The position numbers and the translations under genes were made by a program. A DNA stretch of 54,206 nt from Betaproteobacteria bacterium (GTDB taxonomy: Bacteria > Pseudomonadota > Gammaproteobacteria > Burkholderiales > JAHFQX01): assembly GCA_023259135.1 (NCBI GenBank), contig JAHFQX010000002.1:54026-108231 (forward strand). Direction: 5' to 3'. Below, in pieces: positions 43,965-54,169 of the stretch. Numbering within the stretch: position 1 is the stretch's first letter; every line of letters starts with the position of its first letter. Under the pieces are notes generated by a model. That model did no database searches and was not told the DNA's origin. It was given only the letters and a program-made list of their open reading frames with translations.

Positions 43965-45755
43965 ATGAAGGGCTACTCCATCCGCCAAGCCATCGCCGCC
44001 GCCGTCCTGATCTGGGCGGCGGTACTTATGGTGCCGGAATTGCTGGGCATCCACTGGGGCAACGTGCTGGTCCTCACCCTGCTGTGGGCTTATCTGTGCG
44101 TTGCCTGGAATCTGACCGGCGGCATGCTGGGGCAAATCTCCTTCGGTCACGCGGCTTTCTTCGGCATCGGCGCCTATGCCTCCACCGCCCTGCTGATCCG
44201 CTTCGGCCTGTCGCCCTGGCTGGGCATGCTGGCGGGGGGCGCGGTGGCTGTCCTGGCGGCCTTTTTGGTGGGCTATATTCCCTTCCGCTGGCGGCTGACG
44301 CATCTGGTGTTCGCCTTGTTCACCATGGCCTTCGATTTCGTCCTGCTCTATCTGGTGGGCGGATTGTCCTTCCTGGGAGACGTCAACGGCCTGTATTTGC
44401 CGGTGGGAACCGACCCCTGGATGTTCCAGTTCGCGGACCGGAGCTTTTACCTCACCACCATCGCCGCCTTGCTGACCCTGGCGCTGTTCCTTACCGTGGC
44501 GCTGTCCCGCACCGCCACCGGGCAATTCTGGAGAGCCATCCGGGAGAACGAGGAAGCCGCAGCGGCGGTGGGCATTAACCTGTTCCGCATGAAACAGGCG
44601 GGTTTGGCGATCAGCGCTTTCCTCACCGCCCTGGGCGGCACTTTTTACGTCCAATACGTTGCCTTCATCGACCCCCATTCGGCCTTCGGCATGGATATCG
44701 CCATCAAGCTCATCCTGTTCACCGTGGTGGGCGGCATCGGCACCCTGCTGGGGCCGCTGGCGGGAGCCGTGGTGCTGGTCCCCCTGGGAGAGATCCTGCG
44801 CACCGAGCTGACCGGAGGGCCGGGATTCGCTGGCATCTCCGGGCTGGTCTACGGTATCGCCCTCATCGGGGTGATCCTGGCGGCGCCCCACGGTCTGGTG
44901 GGAAGCTTCACCGGCCGCGGGCGCAAGGCCGCCGTCCCGGCCGAGGAGGGCGAACCTTCCCCCGGCGTGGCGGCGCCGGAAAAGCCGGCCGCCCCCTCCG
45001 GCGGCACTCTGTTGGAAGTGGCGGGACTCGACAAGCGCTTCGGCGGAGTCCATGCGGTAAAGGACGTGTCCTTCACGGTCGAGGCCGGGGAAATCCTCGG
45101 CATCATCGGCCCCAACGGCGCGGGTAAAACCACGGTCTTTGCCATGCTGTCGGGATTCCAGCAGCCCGACAGCGGGCGCATCCGTTTCCTGGGCCGCCCC
45201 ATCGAGGGCCTGGAGCCTCATCAAGCGTGCCGCGCCGGCATCGCCCGCACTTTTCAGATCACCCAGACCTTCCCCGGCTTCACGGTGCTGGAGACCGTCA
45301 CCACCGCCGCCTGGGCGGGTCACAGCCGCCATGCGGCGGACGCCGCCGCCCGCCGCCTGCTCCAGGAAACCGGACTGTGGCCGCGCCGTCATATCCTTTG
45401 CGCCAATCTCACCCTGGCGGAGCAGCGCCGGCTGGAAATCGCCCGGGCGCTGGCCACCCAGCCCAGAATGCTGCTGCTGGACGAGGTCATGGCCGGCCTG
45501 ACTCCCACCGAAATTCAAGAAGTCGTGGCCTACGTGGCCGGCTTGCGGGAGCGGGGGCTCACTGTCGTCATGACCGAGCACGTGGTGCGGGTGGTGATGA
45601 ATCTATGCCGGCGGGTGCTGGTGCTGGACGCCGGAGAAGTGATCGCCCTGGGGACTCCGGAGGCCGTGAGCCGGGATCCCAAGGTGATCGAAGCCTATCT
45701 GGGACGCAAATCGGCCTCGTCGATGCAGGTCCCCGCACCGGCTTCCTCGTCTTGA
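43965..45755 (+). CDS. LivM-LivG fusion: ABC permease plus ATPase
   Basis: A 596-residue protein joining a LivM-type permease (about 1-318; GQISFGHAAFFGIGAYAS at 56-73) to a LivG-type ATPase (about 347-585) through a Pro/Ala/Glu-rich linker at about 319-346. The ATPase has Walker A GPNGAGKT (382-389) and Walker B MLLLDE (502-507), with the signature region reading NLTLAEQRRLEIARAL rather than LSGGQ. Such fusions occur in some proteobacterial HAAT transporters. With LivH and LivF it forms a complete importer. Confidence 0.94.
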   Translation: MKGYSIRQAIAAAVLIWAAVLMVPELLGIHWGNVLVLTLLWAYLCVAWNLTGGMLGQISFGHAAFFGIGAYASTALLIRFGLSPWLGMLAGGAVAVLAAFLVGYIPFRWRLTHLVFALFTMAFDFVLLYLVGGLSFLGDVNGLYLPVGTDPWMFQFADRSFYLTTIAALLTLALFLTVALSRTATGQFWRAIRENEEAAAAVGINLFRMKQAGLAISAFLTALGGTFYVQYVAFIDPHSAFGMDIAIKLILFTVVGGIGTLLGPLAGAVVLVPLGEILRTELTGGPGFAGISGLVYGIALIGVILAAPHGLVGSFTGRGRKAAVPAEEGEPSPGVAAPEKPAAPSGGTLLEVAGLDKRFGGVHAVKDVSFTVEAGEILGIIGPNGAGKTTVFAMLSGFQQPDSGRIRFLGRPIEGLEPHQACRAGIARTFQITQTFPGFTVLETVTTAAWAGHSRHAADAAARRLLQETGLWPRRHILCANLTLAEQRRLEIARALATQPRMLLLDEVMAGLTPTEIQEVVAYVAGLRERGLTVVMTEHVVRVVMNLCRRVLVLDAGEVIALGTPEAVSRDPKVIEAYLGRKSASSMQVPAPASSS

Positions 45756-45786
45756 AATTTTTCTCAAATTTACCTTGGAGGATGTC

Positions 45787-46947
45787 ATGAGCACACCAGT
45801 AAACTTTTCCCTGGAAGACCAACAGCAACTTCGGCAAACCATTGAGGCCGTGGCCCACAAGCGGGTCGCCCCGCGGGCGGCGGAGATTGACGCCAAGGCG
45901 GAATATCCCCAGGACATGTTCGACCTGCTCAAGGAAATGGGATTGTTCGCCTTGCCCTTCCCCGCCGAGTACGGCGGCACCGGCAGCTCGGTGGCGGCAT
46001 GCATCGCCGTCGAGGAATTGGGGCGCTTCTGCTACAACACCGGTTATCTGCTGATCACCCAATGGGGCCCCGTCGGCGCGATTCTCGCGGGGGGCCGGGA
46101 AGACCAGAAAGCGAAATATCTGAATGGGCTGCTGAAAGGGGATTTGCGCGCCGCCTTGTCGGTCACCGAGCCCGGCGGCGGGTCGGACGTGGCCAACATC
46201 ATCACCCGAGCCGACAAGCGTCCCGGCGGCTACGCGCTGACCGGCACCAAGATCTTCGCCACCAATTCCTCCGTCGCCGACTTCGTGCTGGTGGCGGCCA
46301 AGACTTCTCCCGGCCGGGGTCATAACAACATCGGCCTGTTCATCATGGGAAAGGGCACCCCGGGCTTCTTGGTGGCTCGTCATGAAAACAAGCTGGGCGC
46401 CCGCGGGGTGCCCTCCTGCGAGCTGCGCTTCGACGAAGCCTTCGTTCCCGAGGAGAACGTGCTGGGAGAGGGTTCCAAAGGCTTCAAGCTGGTCATGGAG
46501 GCGTTCAACCGGACTCGGCCCATCATCGGCGCCCGCGGGGTAGGGCTGGCGCGGGGCGCCCTGGAATTGGCCACCCGTTTCGTCAAGGAGCGCCAAGCCT
46601 TCGGTCAATCGGTGTCGGAGTTCCAGGGCATTCAATGGATGCTGGCGGACATGCAGATGCAAATCGAAGCGGCTCGGCTGCTGGTCTACAAGGCGGCGGG
46701 GATGGTGGATCAGGGAGTGTCGGGCAAGGCCCTGGCGCCGTGGGCCGCCATGGCCAAGTGCTTCGCCACCGACATGGCCATGAAGGTGGCCACCGACGCG
46801 GTGCAGTTATTCGGCTCGGCGGGGATTTCCAAGGACAACCCCATCGAGCGCTATTTCCGCGATGCCAAGGTCACCCAGATCATCGAGGGCACCAACCAGA
46901 TCCAGCGCAATATCATCGGGCGCTATGTGATCGATACCCTGGGGTGA
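45787..46947 (+). CDS. Acyl-CoA dehydrogenase
   Basis: A 386-residue FAD acyl-CoA dehydrogenase. Motifs: LSVTEPGGGSD at 124-134, the FAD-binding FVKERQAFGQSVSEFQ, and the catalytic Glu367 in QIIEGTNQIQRNIIGR. The start at 45787 follows TTGGAGGATGTC. It introduces an alpha-beta double bond and passes electrons to ETF. It is placed between LivMG and LivF, so its substrate is probably the CoA ester of the imported acid. Short-chain or branched-chain specificity is plausible but cannot be read directly. Confidence 0.94.
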   Translation: MSTPVNFSLEDQQQLRQTIEAVAHKRVAPRAAEIDAKAEYPQDMFDLLKEMGLFALPFPAEYGGTGSSVAACIAVEELGRFCYNTGYLLITQWGPVGAILAGGREDQKAKYLNGLLKGDLRAALSVTEPGGGSDVANIITRADKRPGGYALTGTKIFATNSSVADFVLVAAKTSPGRGHNNIGLFIMGKGTPGFLVARHENKLGARGVPSCELRFDEAFVPEENVLGEGSKGFKLVMEAFNRTRPIIGARGVGLARGALELATRFVKERQAFGQSVSEFQGIQWMLADMQMQIEAARLLVYKAAGMVDQGVSGKALAPWAAMAKCFATDMAMKVATDAVQLFGSAGISKDNPIERYFRDAKVTQIIEGTNQIQRNIIGRYVIDTLG

Positions 46948-46957
46948 CGCCCGGTTC

Positions 46958-47674
46958 ATGAAGCCCTTGCTGCAAGTCGACAAGCTGCGCGCCGGCTACG
47001 GCGCCGTGGAAGTGCTGCATGGCGTCGGGCTGCGGGTCGAAGCCGGGGAAGCCGTGGCGGTGCTGGGCCCCAACGGCGCGGGAAAGTCCACCCTGCTGCG
47101 GACGCTGTCGGGGCTGGCGCGGGCGGCGGCGGGCGAAATCCTGCTGGACGGCGCGCCCATCCAAGCCTTGCCGGCCCACCGCATCGTCGGCGCCGGCCTG
47201 GTGCAGGTTCCCGAGGCCCGGCACATCTTTCCCTACCTGACGGTGCTGGAAAATCTGCGGGTGGGAGCCACCCCGGTGCGGGACCCGGCCCACAAGGAGC
47301 AAACCCTGGAACGGGTGTTCACCCTTTTCCCCATGCTGCGGGACAAGGCCAAGAGCCCGGCCCGCACCCTGTCCGGCGGTCAGCAGCAGATGCTGGCCAT
47401 CGGCCGGGCCTTGATGGGACGGCCGCGGCTGCTGATGCTCGACGAGCCCTCGCTGGGCCTGGCGCCGCGGGTGGTGGAGGAAGTCTACGAAGCCCTGCGT
47501 CAGTTGCGCAGCGCATCCGGCTTGACTATCCTGCTGGTGGAGCAGGATGTCTACCAGGCCCTGGATTTCGCCGATCGGGCTTACGTCCTGCAAAACGGGG
47601 AGTTCGCTTTATCCGGAAGCAGCGCCGAACTCCGGAACAACGACACCATTCGCGCCGCTTACCTGGGCATGTGA
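46958..47674 (+). CDS. livF: LivF-type ABC transporter ATPase
   Basis: A 238-residue ATPase. Walker A GPNGAGKST is at about 37-45, the signature is LSGGQQQML, and Walker B is LLMLDEPSLGLAP. It pairs with the LivG half of the fusion to power import. It starts 10 bases after the acyl-CoA dehydrogenase stop, with no clear ribosome-binding site, so translation is likely coupled. Confidence 0.95.
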   Translation: MKPLLQVDKLRAGYGAVEVLHGVGLRVEAGEAVAVLGPNGAGKSTLLRTLSGLARAAAGEILLDGAPIQALPAHRIVGAGLVQVPEARHIFPYLTVLENLRVGATPVRDPAHKEQTLERVFTLFPMLRDKAKSPARTLSGGQQQMLAIGRALMGRPRLLMLDEPSLGLAPRVVEEVYEALRQLRSASGLTILLVEQDVYQALDFADRAYVLQNGEFALSGSSAELRNNDTIRAAYLGM

Positions 47675-47692
47675 TTTCGGAGGTTTTCCGCC

Positions 47693-47956
47693 ATGGCCGA
47701 AGACAAATCTCCCAACGAACTGCTGGAACTGTTCCAAAAGATGTGGGGGCCGGCGTCCTTTCCCTTCCCGGGGCTCATGACCCCCGCCCTCAACGCCGAA
47801 GACGTGGAAAAGAAGATCGCCGAATTGAAAGCCGTGGAAGGCTGGCTGTCCACCAACATCGGCTTCCTGCAACTCACCATCAAAACCCTGGAAATGCAGA
47901 AAGCGGCCCTGGAAACCTTGGCCGCGAGCCGGGATAAATCGCCGAAACCGGGTTGA
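47693..47956 (+). CDS. phaM: PhaM-like PHA granule regulatory protein
   Basis: An 87-residue protein matching the PhaM family: FQKMWGPA near the N-terminus, and the core DVEKKIAELKAVEGWLSTNI followed by LQLTIKTLEMQKAALETL. PhaM in Cupriavidus binds and activates the PHA synthase and tethers granules to DNA. It lacks the long basic Lys-rich C-terminal tail of the Cupriavidus protein (here RDKSPKPG only), so DNA binding may be absent. GGAGG precedes the ATG. It is the last gene of the liv-acyl-CoA dehydrogenase run, 18 bases after livF. Confidence 0.82.
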   Translation: MAEDKSPNELLELFQKMWGPASFPFPGLMTPALNAEDVEKKIAELKAVEGWLSTNIGFLQLTIKTLEMQKAALETLAASRDKSPKPG

Positions 47957-47984
47957 TCCCATTCGCGGCGGGCGGGTGACGCCG

Positions 47985-48479
47985 TCAGATTTGGGGTACG
48001 ACCGACACTTGAACCTTGACGCGATTGCCGGGGTTGTAGCCCATTATGCTGTTGTAGACGCGGCCCTGGTACTCGTAGCTGACGTCATAACCCGTGGTCC
48101 GCGATTCCCAGCGATCGACGATGCGGCAGTTCCGTGCCGCTCTTTCCGCTTCGGCCGGCCGGCTGTTGTCCATTCGGTCTCCGGCGATAGCCCCGGTAAT
48201 CGCGCCAACGGCAGTAGCGGCGGTACGGCCGTTGCCCTGGCCCACTTGGTTGCCCAGTATCGCTCCCGCCACGCCGCCGATAATCGACCCGGCCATGCTA
48301 CGCTGCTGGGGAGCCGCCGACCGATATTCGGTACTGCATTCTTCTCGCGGGGAATTGACCTGTTCGACTCGCGGAGTGGCGCTGATCACGCGGGCGTAGT
48401 CGTCGAATTCCGCGGCCTGGGCATAGGGTATCGCTCCCAAAACGGATAGCGCCAAAAGGGTCTTGAATTGTGCGTTCAT
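47985..48479 (-). CDS. Glycine-zipper (17-kDa antigen-like) exported protein
   Basis: A 164-residue protein with signal peptide LALSVLGAIPYAQA and then a glycine-zipper segment SIIGGVAGAILGNQVGQGNG, followed by TAVGAITGAIAGDRMDN, typical of the Rickettsia 17-kDa surface antigen family. It has no lipobox Cys, so it is probably periplasmic or outer-membrane-associated. The C-terminal half (CRIVDRWESRTTGYDVSYEY) is the usual extension. GAGGTGAATC precedes the ATG. Role: envelope structure, not further known. Confidence 0.87.
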   Translation of the reverse strand: MNAQFKTLLALSVLGAIPYAQAAEFDDYARVISATPRVEQVNSPREECSTEYRSAAPQQRSMAGSIIGGVAGAILGNQVGQGNGRTAATAVGAITGAIAGDRMDNSRPAEAERAARNCRIVDRWESRTTGYDVSYEYQGRVYNSIMGYNPGNRVKVQVSVVPQI

Positions 48480-48494
48480 GATTCACCTCGTGAT

Positions 48495-48929
48495 TTAATT
48501 TCGTTGGTTCGGCACTGAGTTGGATGGGCCTCGGTCCGCCCCCCGACGCTTGGCTTTATCGGGAGGGTTGCCATCGGCCCGGTTTTTCCACTCTTTGCAT
48601 TTTTCCGGATTTTTCGCGCAGCGTTCCTCGAATCGCCGCTTGGCCTTGTCTCGCCATTCGGCTTTGCGCTGCTCGCAGGCCTGCGGGTCTTGCGCGCATT
48701 TCTCGCGCATCGCATCCCGGCGCGCCTTCATTTTCTCGCAGCGCTGCGGATTATTGTTGCACCACTGCTCGTGACGCTCTTTCGCTTGGCGGCATTTTTC
48801 CGGGTTGTCCGCGCACCAGGCTTCGCGGCTGGCGCTGGATTGAGGGAGGGGCTGCTGCTGTGCGTAGCCGGCCATCGACAAGCTTGCGAGGGCGGCCAGG
48901 GAAAGGCTTATCAGGCTTGATCGGATCAT
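48495..48929 (-). CDS. Exported protein with four CX6C repeats, unknown function
   Basis: A 144-residue protein with signal peptide LISLSLAALASLSMAGYA and then a highly charged, probably helical region with four evenly built CX6C pairs: Cys39-46, Cys57-64, Cys78-85 and Cys104-111, each with the pattern C-x-x-N/D-P-x-x-C. The repeat could form helical hairpins closed by disulphides in the periplasm, or bind metal. The start at 48929 follows CAGGAGTTCTC; longer readings are unsupported. I do not recognise an established function. It is 15 bases upstream of the glycine-zipper gene on the same strand. The 156-base gap 48930-49085 is without a gene. Confidence 0.75.
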   Translation of the reverse strand: MIRSSLISLSLAALASLSMAGYAQQQPLPQSSASREAWCADNPEKCRQAKERHEQWCNNNPQRCEKMKARRDAMREKCAQDPQACEQRKAEWRDKAKRRFEERCAKNPEKCKEWKNRADGNPPDKAKRRGADRGPSNSVPNQRN

Positions 48930-49085
48930 TTGAGAACTCCTGAGCATGAAGGAACGACAACCGCAGTGTAGCCACCGCAACGCCCGGAGGTATTTCAAAA
49001 ATCCGGAAAATTGTAATGAATTGTAAACAGATGTTGCCGGCGGCCGGGGACCCGGCGCCGGCGATGAATCACGCAAAGCCGCGGG

Positions 49086-50237
49086 CTATGAGGCCAGTAG
49101 CCGGGTCATCGCCATTCGTTCAGCGACCCGCCCGCCGGTGAGAGCAAAGCCGATCAGCCGCCCATCCGGCGTCAGAAAGCGCATCCTCACGCCATTTTCG
49201 CCCGCCTCGGTTTGCCATGCGCCTGCTGCATCCCGCGCCACCGGCAGCACCGCCACCGGGCAGGCGGGGGTTTTCACCACCACCGGCATGGGAGGGAATG
49301 CCACCTCCGCCGGCTGGCCGGCCAGGGTTTGGGCCAAGGCCTTGGCGGCATGCATGATGGGCAGCACATAAGGCCGCACCTGGCCGTCGATCTCGGCGCA
49401 ATCGCCCAGGGCGAAGATATGGGGGTCGCGGGTCTGCAGGGTCCGATCCACCACGATGCCGCGCTTGCACGCCAGCCCCGCCTCGGCCGCCAGCGCCGTG
49501 CGCGGGCGCAGGCCCACGGCGGACAGCACCCGTTCGGCAGGCAGCGTGGAAGCGTCGCCGAGGGTCAGCCGGCATCCCGAATTGGCGCGATCCACCGCCT
49601 GGACCGCTTTCCCGAATACCCAGGTGATTCCCAGCCGGCCGAGGGGCTCCAGCAGCGCCTTGCCGGCCGGCTCCGGCAACAGTCCGGCGAGCGGATAGGG
49701 CGACGGATCGATGACCGTGACCCGATACCCGGCTCCCGCCAGGTCGTTGGCGAACTCGCAGCCGATCAGTCCGCCGCCGAGAATCGCCACCGTTTCGACG
49801 CCTTCCAGGTGCTCCCGGAAAATCCGGTAGTCGTTCAGATCGTTGACCGATAGAACTTCCCCGGCGGCGTCTCCTGTCAAGGGCAGACGAATGGGGTCCG
49901 CTCCCAGGGCCAAGACCAGCTTGGCGTAGGGCTGTTCCGCCTCGCTCCCGTGGAGTTCGATCCGCCGGCCCTGGGGGCGAATGCGGCTGACCTTGGCGCC
50001 CTTGAGCAGGGTGACTTTCCATTGCGCCGCCATCGGCTCGGCGGGAGTGGTCACCAACTGCGCGGCGGTCTTGCCCTGGGCCAAGGCATTGGACAACATG
50101 GGCTTGGAATAGAAATCCCCGCCGTCGGCGGTTACCAGCACGATTCGGGAATCGCCGTCGAGCTTGCGAAACTCCCGGATCAGCGTCCAGCCGGCCAGCC
50201 CGGAACCCACGACGACCAGCGGATCGGCGGTGGGCAT
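49086..50237 (-). CDS. Rubredoxin-NAD(+) reductase-like flavoprotein
   Basis: A 383-residue FAD/NAD(P) pyridine-nucleotide oxidoreductase. The FAD loop VVVGSGLAGWTLI is at about 8-20, the NAD loop VAILGGGLIGCEFA is in the middle, and the second FAD site is HIFALGDCAE. The C-terminal region PPMPVVVKTPACPVAV matches rubredoxin reductases. It should reduce the rubredoxin encoded at 50797-50970 with NADH. It starts 3 bases after the Dps stop, so it is probably in the same operon. Related ferredoxin reductases are the alternative. Confidence 0.85.
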   Translation of the reverse strand: MPTADPLVVVGSGLAGWTLIREFRKLDGDSRIVLVTADGGDFYSKPMLSNALAQGKTAAQLVTTPAEPMAAQWKVTLLKGAKVSRIRPQGRRIELHGSEAEQPYAKLVLALGADPIRLPLTGDAAGEVLSVNDLNDYRIFREHLEGVETVAILGGGLIGCEFANDLAGAGYRVTVIDPSPYPLAGLLPEPAGKALLEPLGRLGITWVFGKAVQAVDRANSGCRLTLGDASTLPAERVLSAVGLRPRTALAAEAGLACKRGIVVDRTLQTRDPHIFALGDCAEIDGQVRPYVLPIMHAAKALAQTLAGQPAEVAFPPMPVVVKTPACPVAVLPVARDAAGAWQTEAGENGVRMRFLTPDGRLIGFALTGGRVAERMAMTRLLAS

Positions 50238-50240
50238 GGG

Positions 50241-50723
50241 TCAGCGCCCCAACAAGCTGCGCAGCATCCAGGCGTTCTTCTCGTGGATCTGCATGCGCTG
50301 GGTGAGCAAATCCGCCGTGGGCTGGTCGTTGGCCTTTTCCGCCACTTGAAATACTTCCCGCGCCGTCCGGGCCACCGCCTCCTGGCCGTCGATCAGTTGG
50401 CGAATCATGTCCTCGGCCTTGGGCACGCCCTTGGCCTCCGGGATGGAGGTCAGCTTGGCGAACTCCTTGTAGGTTCCCGGCGCCGGAAAACCCAGGGAGC
50501 GGATGCGCTCGGCGATCACGTCCAGGGCGTTCCATTGCTCCGCGTATTGGGTCTGGAACAGCAGGTGCAGGGTCTGGAACATCGGGCCGGTGACGTTCCA
50601 ATGAAAGCTGTGGGTCTTGAGGTACAGGGTAGAGCTGTCCGCCAGCAGCCGAGACAAGCCGTCGGCGATGGCGGCGCGGTCCTTGGCGCTGATGCCGATA
50701 TTGATCTCGGTGGATTGCTTCAT
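50241..50723 (-). CDS. dps: Dps-family ferritin-like DNA-protection protein
   Basis: A 160-residue Dps protein. Ferroxidase residues are recognisable at His41 (HSFHWNVTG), Asp68 and Glu72 ([12 protein letters not shown]). It forms a 12-mer shell that oxidises iron with peroxide. The start at 50723 follows AAGGAGCGCACC; an upstream ATG at 50741 is not favoured. A TATAAT box on the minus strand (50773-50768) lies 45 bases ahead, with no good -35, as expected for an activator-dependent promoter such as an OxyR target. Confidence 0.93.
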   Translation of the reverse strand: MKQSTEINIGISAKDRAAIADGLSRLLADSSTLYLKTHSFHWNVTGPMFQTLHLLFQTQYAEQWNALDVIAERIRSLGFPAPGTYKEFAKLTSIPEAKGVPKAEDMIRQLIDGQEAVARTAREVFQVAEKANDQPTADLLTQRMQIHEKNAWMLRSLLGR

Positions 50724-50767
50724 GGTGCGCTCCTTATTCATTGGGATGGGGATTGAACGGCGTTCCC

Positions 50768-50773
50768 ATTATA
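50768..50773 (-). promoter_or_regulatory. Possible -10 box for dps
   Basis: TATAAT read on the minus strand, between the rubredoxin stop and the dps ATG. The -35 position reads AGGCCG, a poor match. Confidence 0.4.
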
Positions 50774-50796
50774 AACAACCCGGCTTGGCCCGGCCT

Positions 50797-50970
50797 TTAA
50801 CAGGCCGCGATCTCCGCCATTTCGAAATCCGCCTTGGCCACCCCGCAATCCGGGCAGGCCCAGTCCCCGGGAATGTCCTGCCAGCGGGTGCCGGGAGCGA
50901 TGCCGTCTTCCGGCAGGCCCTTGACCTCGTCATAAATAAAACCGCATACGATGCATTGCCAAATTTTCAT
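50797..50970 (-). CDS. Rubredoxin
   Basis: A 57-residue iron protein with the two iron-binding CxxC pairs: CIVCG (Cys6, Cys9) and CPDCG (Cys39, Cys42). Typical rubredoxin features [20 protein letters not shown] are present. It carries single electrons from the reductase at 49086 to the rubrerythrin at 51005. The ATG at 50970 lies 34 bases after the rubrerythrin stop, with AGGAGATTCAG ahead. Confidence 0.96.
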   Translation of the reverse strand: MKIWQCIVCGFIYDEVKGLPEDGIAPGTRWQDIPGDWACPDCGVAKADFEMAEIAAC

Positions 50971-51004
50971 CTGAATCTCCTGGGTTGTCGTTCCGTGATC
51001 GGGC

Positions 51005-51487
51005 TCAGGCCGCGGCCTGTTCCGCCTGGGCCAATGCCGCCCGGTATTGGTTGGCGTGGCGCTCTTCCACCTTGGCCAGGGCCGCGAAGCGCTTGGCGGC
51101 TTTTTCCAGCACGGCGGCGAAGCGTTGGGCGTGCTCCCTGGACTCCGCGATCTGCTCGCCCATCTCCCGCGCCGCCGCTCCATTGCCCTCGGCTATCGCG
51201 GTCTCGCGGAACCGGGGGTACATCTCGGTGTATTCGTAGGTTTCTCCGGCGATGGCCATTTCCAGGCAACGCGCGGGGGTCAGCTCGGCCTTCGGATAGA
51301 GCAAATCCAGATGGCCGAAGGCGTGTTGCACTTCCTGATCGGCGGTTTCCTCGAAGATGCGGGCGGTTTCGCCATCCCCCAGGCTTCGGGCGATTCGAGC
51401 GAAATAGCGGTACTTGATATGGGCCATGGATTCCCCGGCGAAAGCCGCTTCCAGGTTCTCTATGGTTTTGATCTCGGGACGTTGCAT
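51005..51487 (-). CDS. Rubrerythrin without a C-terminal rubredoxin domain
   Basis: A 160-residue diiron peroxidase. The ferritin-like ligands are visible as Glu19 ([12 protein letters not shown]) and the [11 protein letters not shown] helix. The C-terminus ends in an Ala-rich helix; the rubredoxin domain of classic rubrerythrins is absent and is supplied by the separate gene downstream. AAGGAGCCCGAC precedes the ATG at 51487; the longer reading to 51583 enters the promoter region. It heads the rubrerythrin-rubredoxin(-dps-reductase) run and is divergent from oxyR. Confidence 0.93.
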   Translation of the reverse strand: MQRPEIKTIENLEAAFAGESMAHIKYRYFARIARSLGDGETARIFEETADQEVQHAFGHLDLLYPKAELTPARCLEMAIAGETYEYTEMYPRFRETAIAEGNGAAAREMGEQIAESREHAQRFAAVLEKAAKRFAALAKVEERHANQYRAALAQAEQAAA

Positions 51488-51641
51488 GTCGGGCTCCTTA
51501 AAAAGGTTTCGGGTTTCGATCGGTGTCATCGGCGATGACATGGAACGCAGTTTAAGAACCGCCGTCTGATATATCCAATTCAATTTATAAAATCTTGTGA
51601 TTTGATATAATTATCAGAAAAGACCTTCTCATCGACCACTC
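51488..51641. promoter_or_regulatory. AT-rich divergent promoter region between rubrerythrin and oxyR
   Basis: A 154-base gap with an AT-rich core at about 51570-51615. It includes TATAAT at 51606-51611, 30 bases before the oxyR ATG, and short inverted arms TGATA and TATCA around it. OxyR commonly binds such regions to control itself and the divergent gene; this is inferred. Confidence 0.5.
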
Positions 51642-52550
51642 ATGACCCTCACCGAACTGCGCTACATCGTCGCCGTGGCCCAGGAGCGCAACTTCCGCCG
51701 CGCCGCCCAGCGCTGCTTCATCAGCCAGCCGGCCTTGTCCCTGGCCGTGCAAAAGCTGGAAGAGGAATTGGGCATCCGGATTTTCGAGCGCTCCAAGACC
51801 GAGGTGTCGGTGACCCCCATCGGCGACCGGGTGATCGAACAGGCCCAGCGGGCCCTGGAAGAAATCGCCCAGATCAAGGCCCTGGCCGGGCAGGGCAAAA
51901 ATCCGCTGGCCGGCCCGCTGCGGCTGGGCGTGATCTACACCATCGGCCCCTACCTGCTGCCGGAGCTGATCCCGGCGCTGCACGAAAAGGCGCCGCACAT
52001 GCCCCTGGAAGTGGAGGAGAACACCACCGCCAATCTGGAGCAACTGCTGCGCAACGGCCGCATCGATGCCGCCATCGTCGCTCTGCCCTTCGAGGTGCCG
52101 GGAGTGGAAACGCGGCCGCTTTACGACGAGCCCTTCGCCACCGTCGTGCCCAAAACCCATCCCTGGGCCAAACGGGCCTCCATCAAGGCCGAGGAACTGG
52201 CATCGGAAAAAGTGCTGCTGCTGGCCAGCGGCCATTGCTTCAGCAACCAAGTGGTGGAGGCCTGCCCCGAATTACAGCGCAACGGCGGCGAGGTGTTGCA
52301 GGGCAACTCCCTGGAGACCTTGCGCAACATGGTGGCCTCCGGCCTGGGGATCACCGTGCTGCCGCGCAGCGCCATCAGCCCGCGCCACAACAGCCCGCTG
52401 CTGAAAGTGATCTCCTTCAAAGCCCCCGCCCCTTCGCGGCGGGTGGCCCTGGCCTGGCGCAAGAGCTTTGCCCGCCGCCCCGCCATGGACGCTCTGGCCG
52501 CGGCCATCCGCACGCTGCAAATCCCCGGCATCAAGCACCTGTCTCGTTGA
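51642..52550 (+). CDS. oxyR: Hydrogen-peroxide sensor OxyR (LysR family)
   Basis: A 302-residue LysR-type regulator. The N-terminal helix-turn-helix is FRRAAQRCFISQPALSLAVQ. The redox pair is Cys199 and Cys208 (SGHCFSNQVVEAC), with numbering equal to the Escherichia coli protein, so a peroxide-sensing disulphide is expected. It activates peroxide defence when oxidised. Divergent placement beside rubrerythrin supports that role. It is followed at 14 bases by the release factor gene. Confidence 0.96.
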   Translation: MTLTELRYIVAVAQERNFRRAAQRCFISQPALSLAVQKLEEELGIRIFERSKTEVSVTPIGDRVIEQAQRALEEIAQIKALAGQGKNPLAGPLRLGVIYTIGPYLLPELIPALHEKAPHMPLEVEENTTANLEQLLRNGRIDAAIVALPFEVPGVETRPLYDEPFATVVPKTHPWAKRASIKAEELASEKVLLLASGHCFSNQVVEACPELQRNGGEVLQGNSLETLRNMVASGLGITVLPRSAISPRHNSPLLKVISFKAPAPSRRVALAWRKSFARRPAMDALAAAIRTLQIPGIKHLSR

Positions 52551-52564
52551 GGAAAACGTTCTCC

Positions 52565-54169
<1,605 letters not shown>

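Noticed and set aside
45400-45450. Loss of the ABC signature in the LivG half (LTLAEQRRLE)
   Set aside because: As I recall, variants of this form (LTLAxRKRLE) occur in many LivG-type ATPases, so I do not treat it as inactivation.
43941-45581. Minus-strand open frame of 546 codons
   Set aside because: Opposite the LivM-LivG fusion, which has complete Walker motifs. The frame is Gln/His/Gly-rich noise.
49120-50601. Minus-strand open frame of 493 codons overlapping the reductase and dps in another frame
   Set aside because: Arg/Gly/Pro-rich translation out of frame with two well-supported genes.
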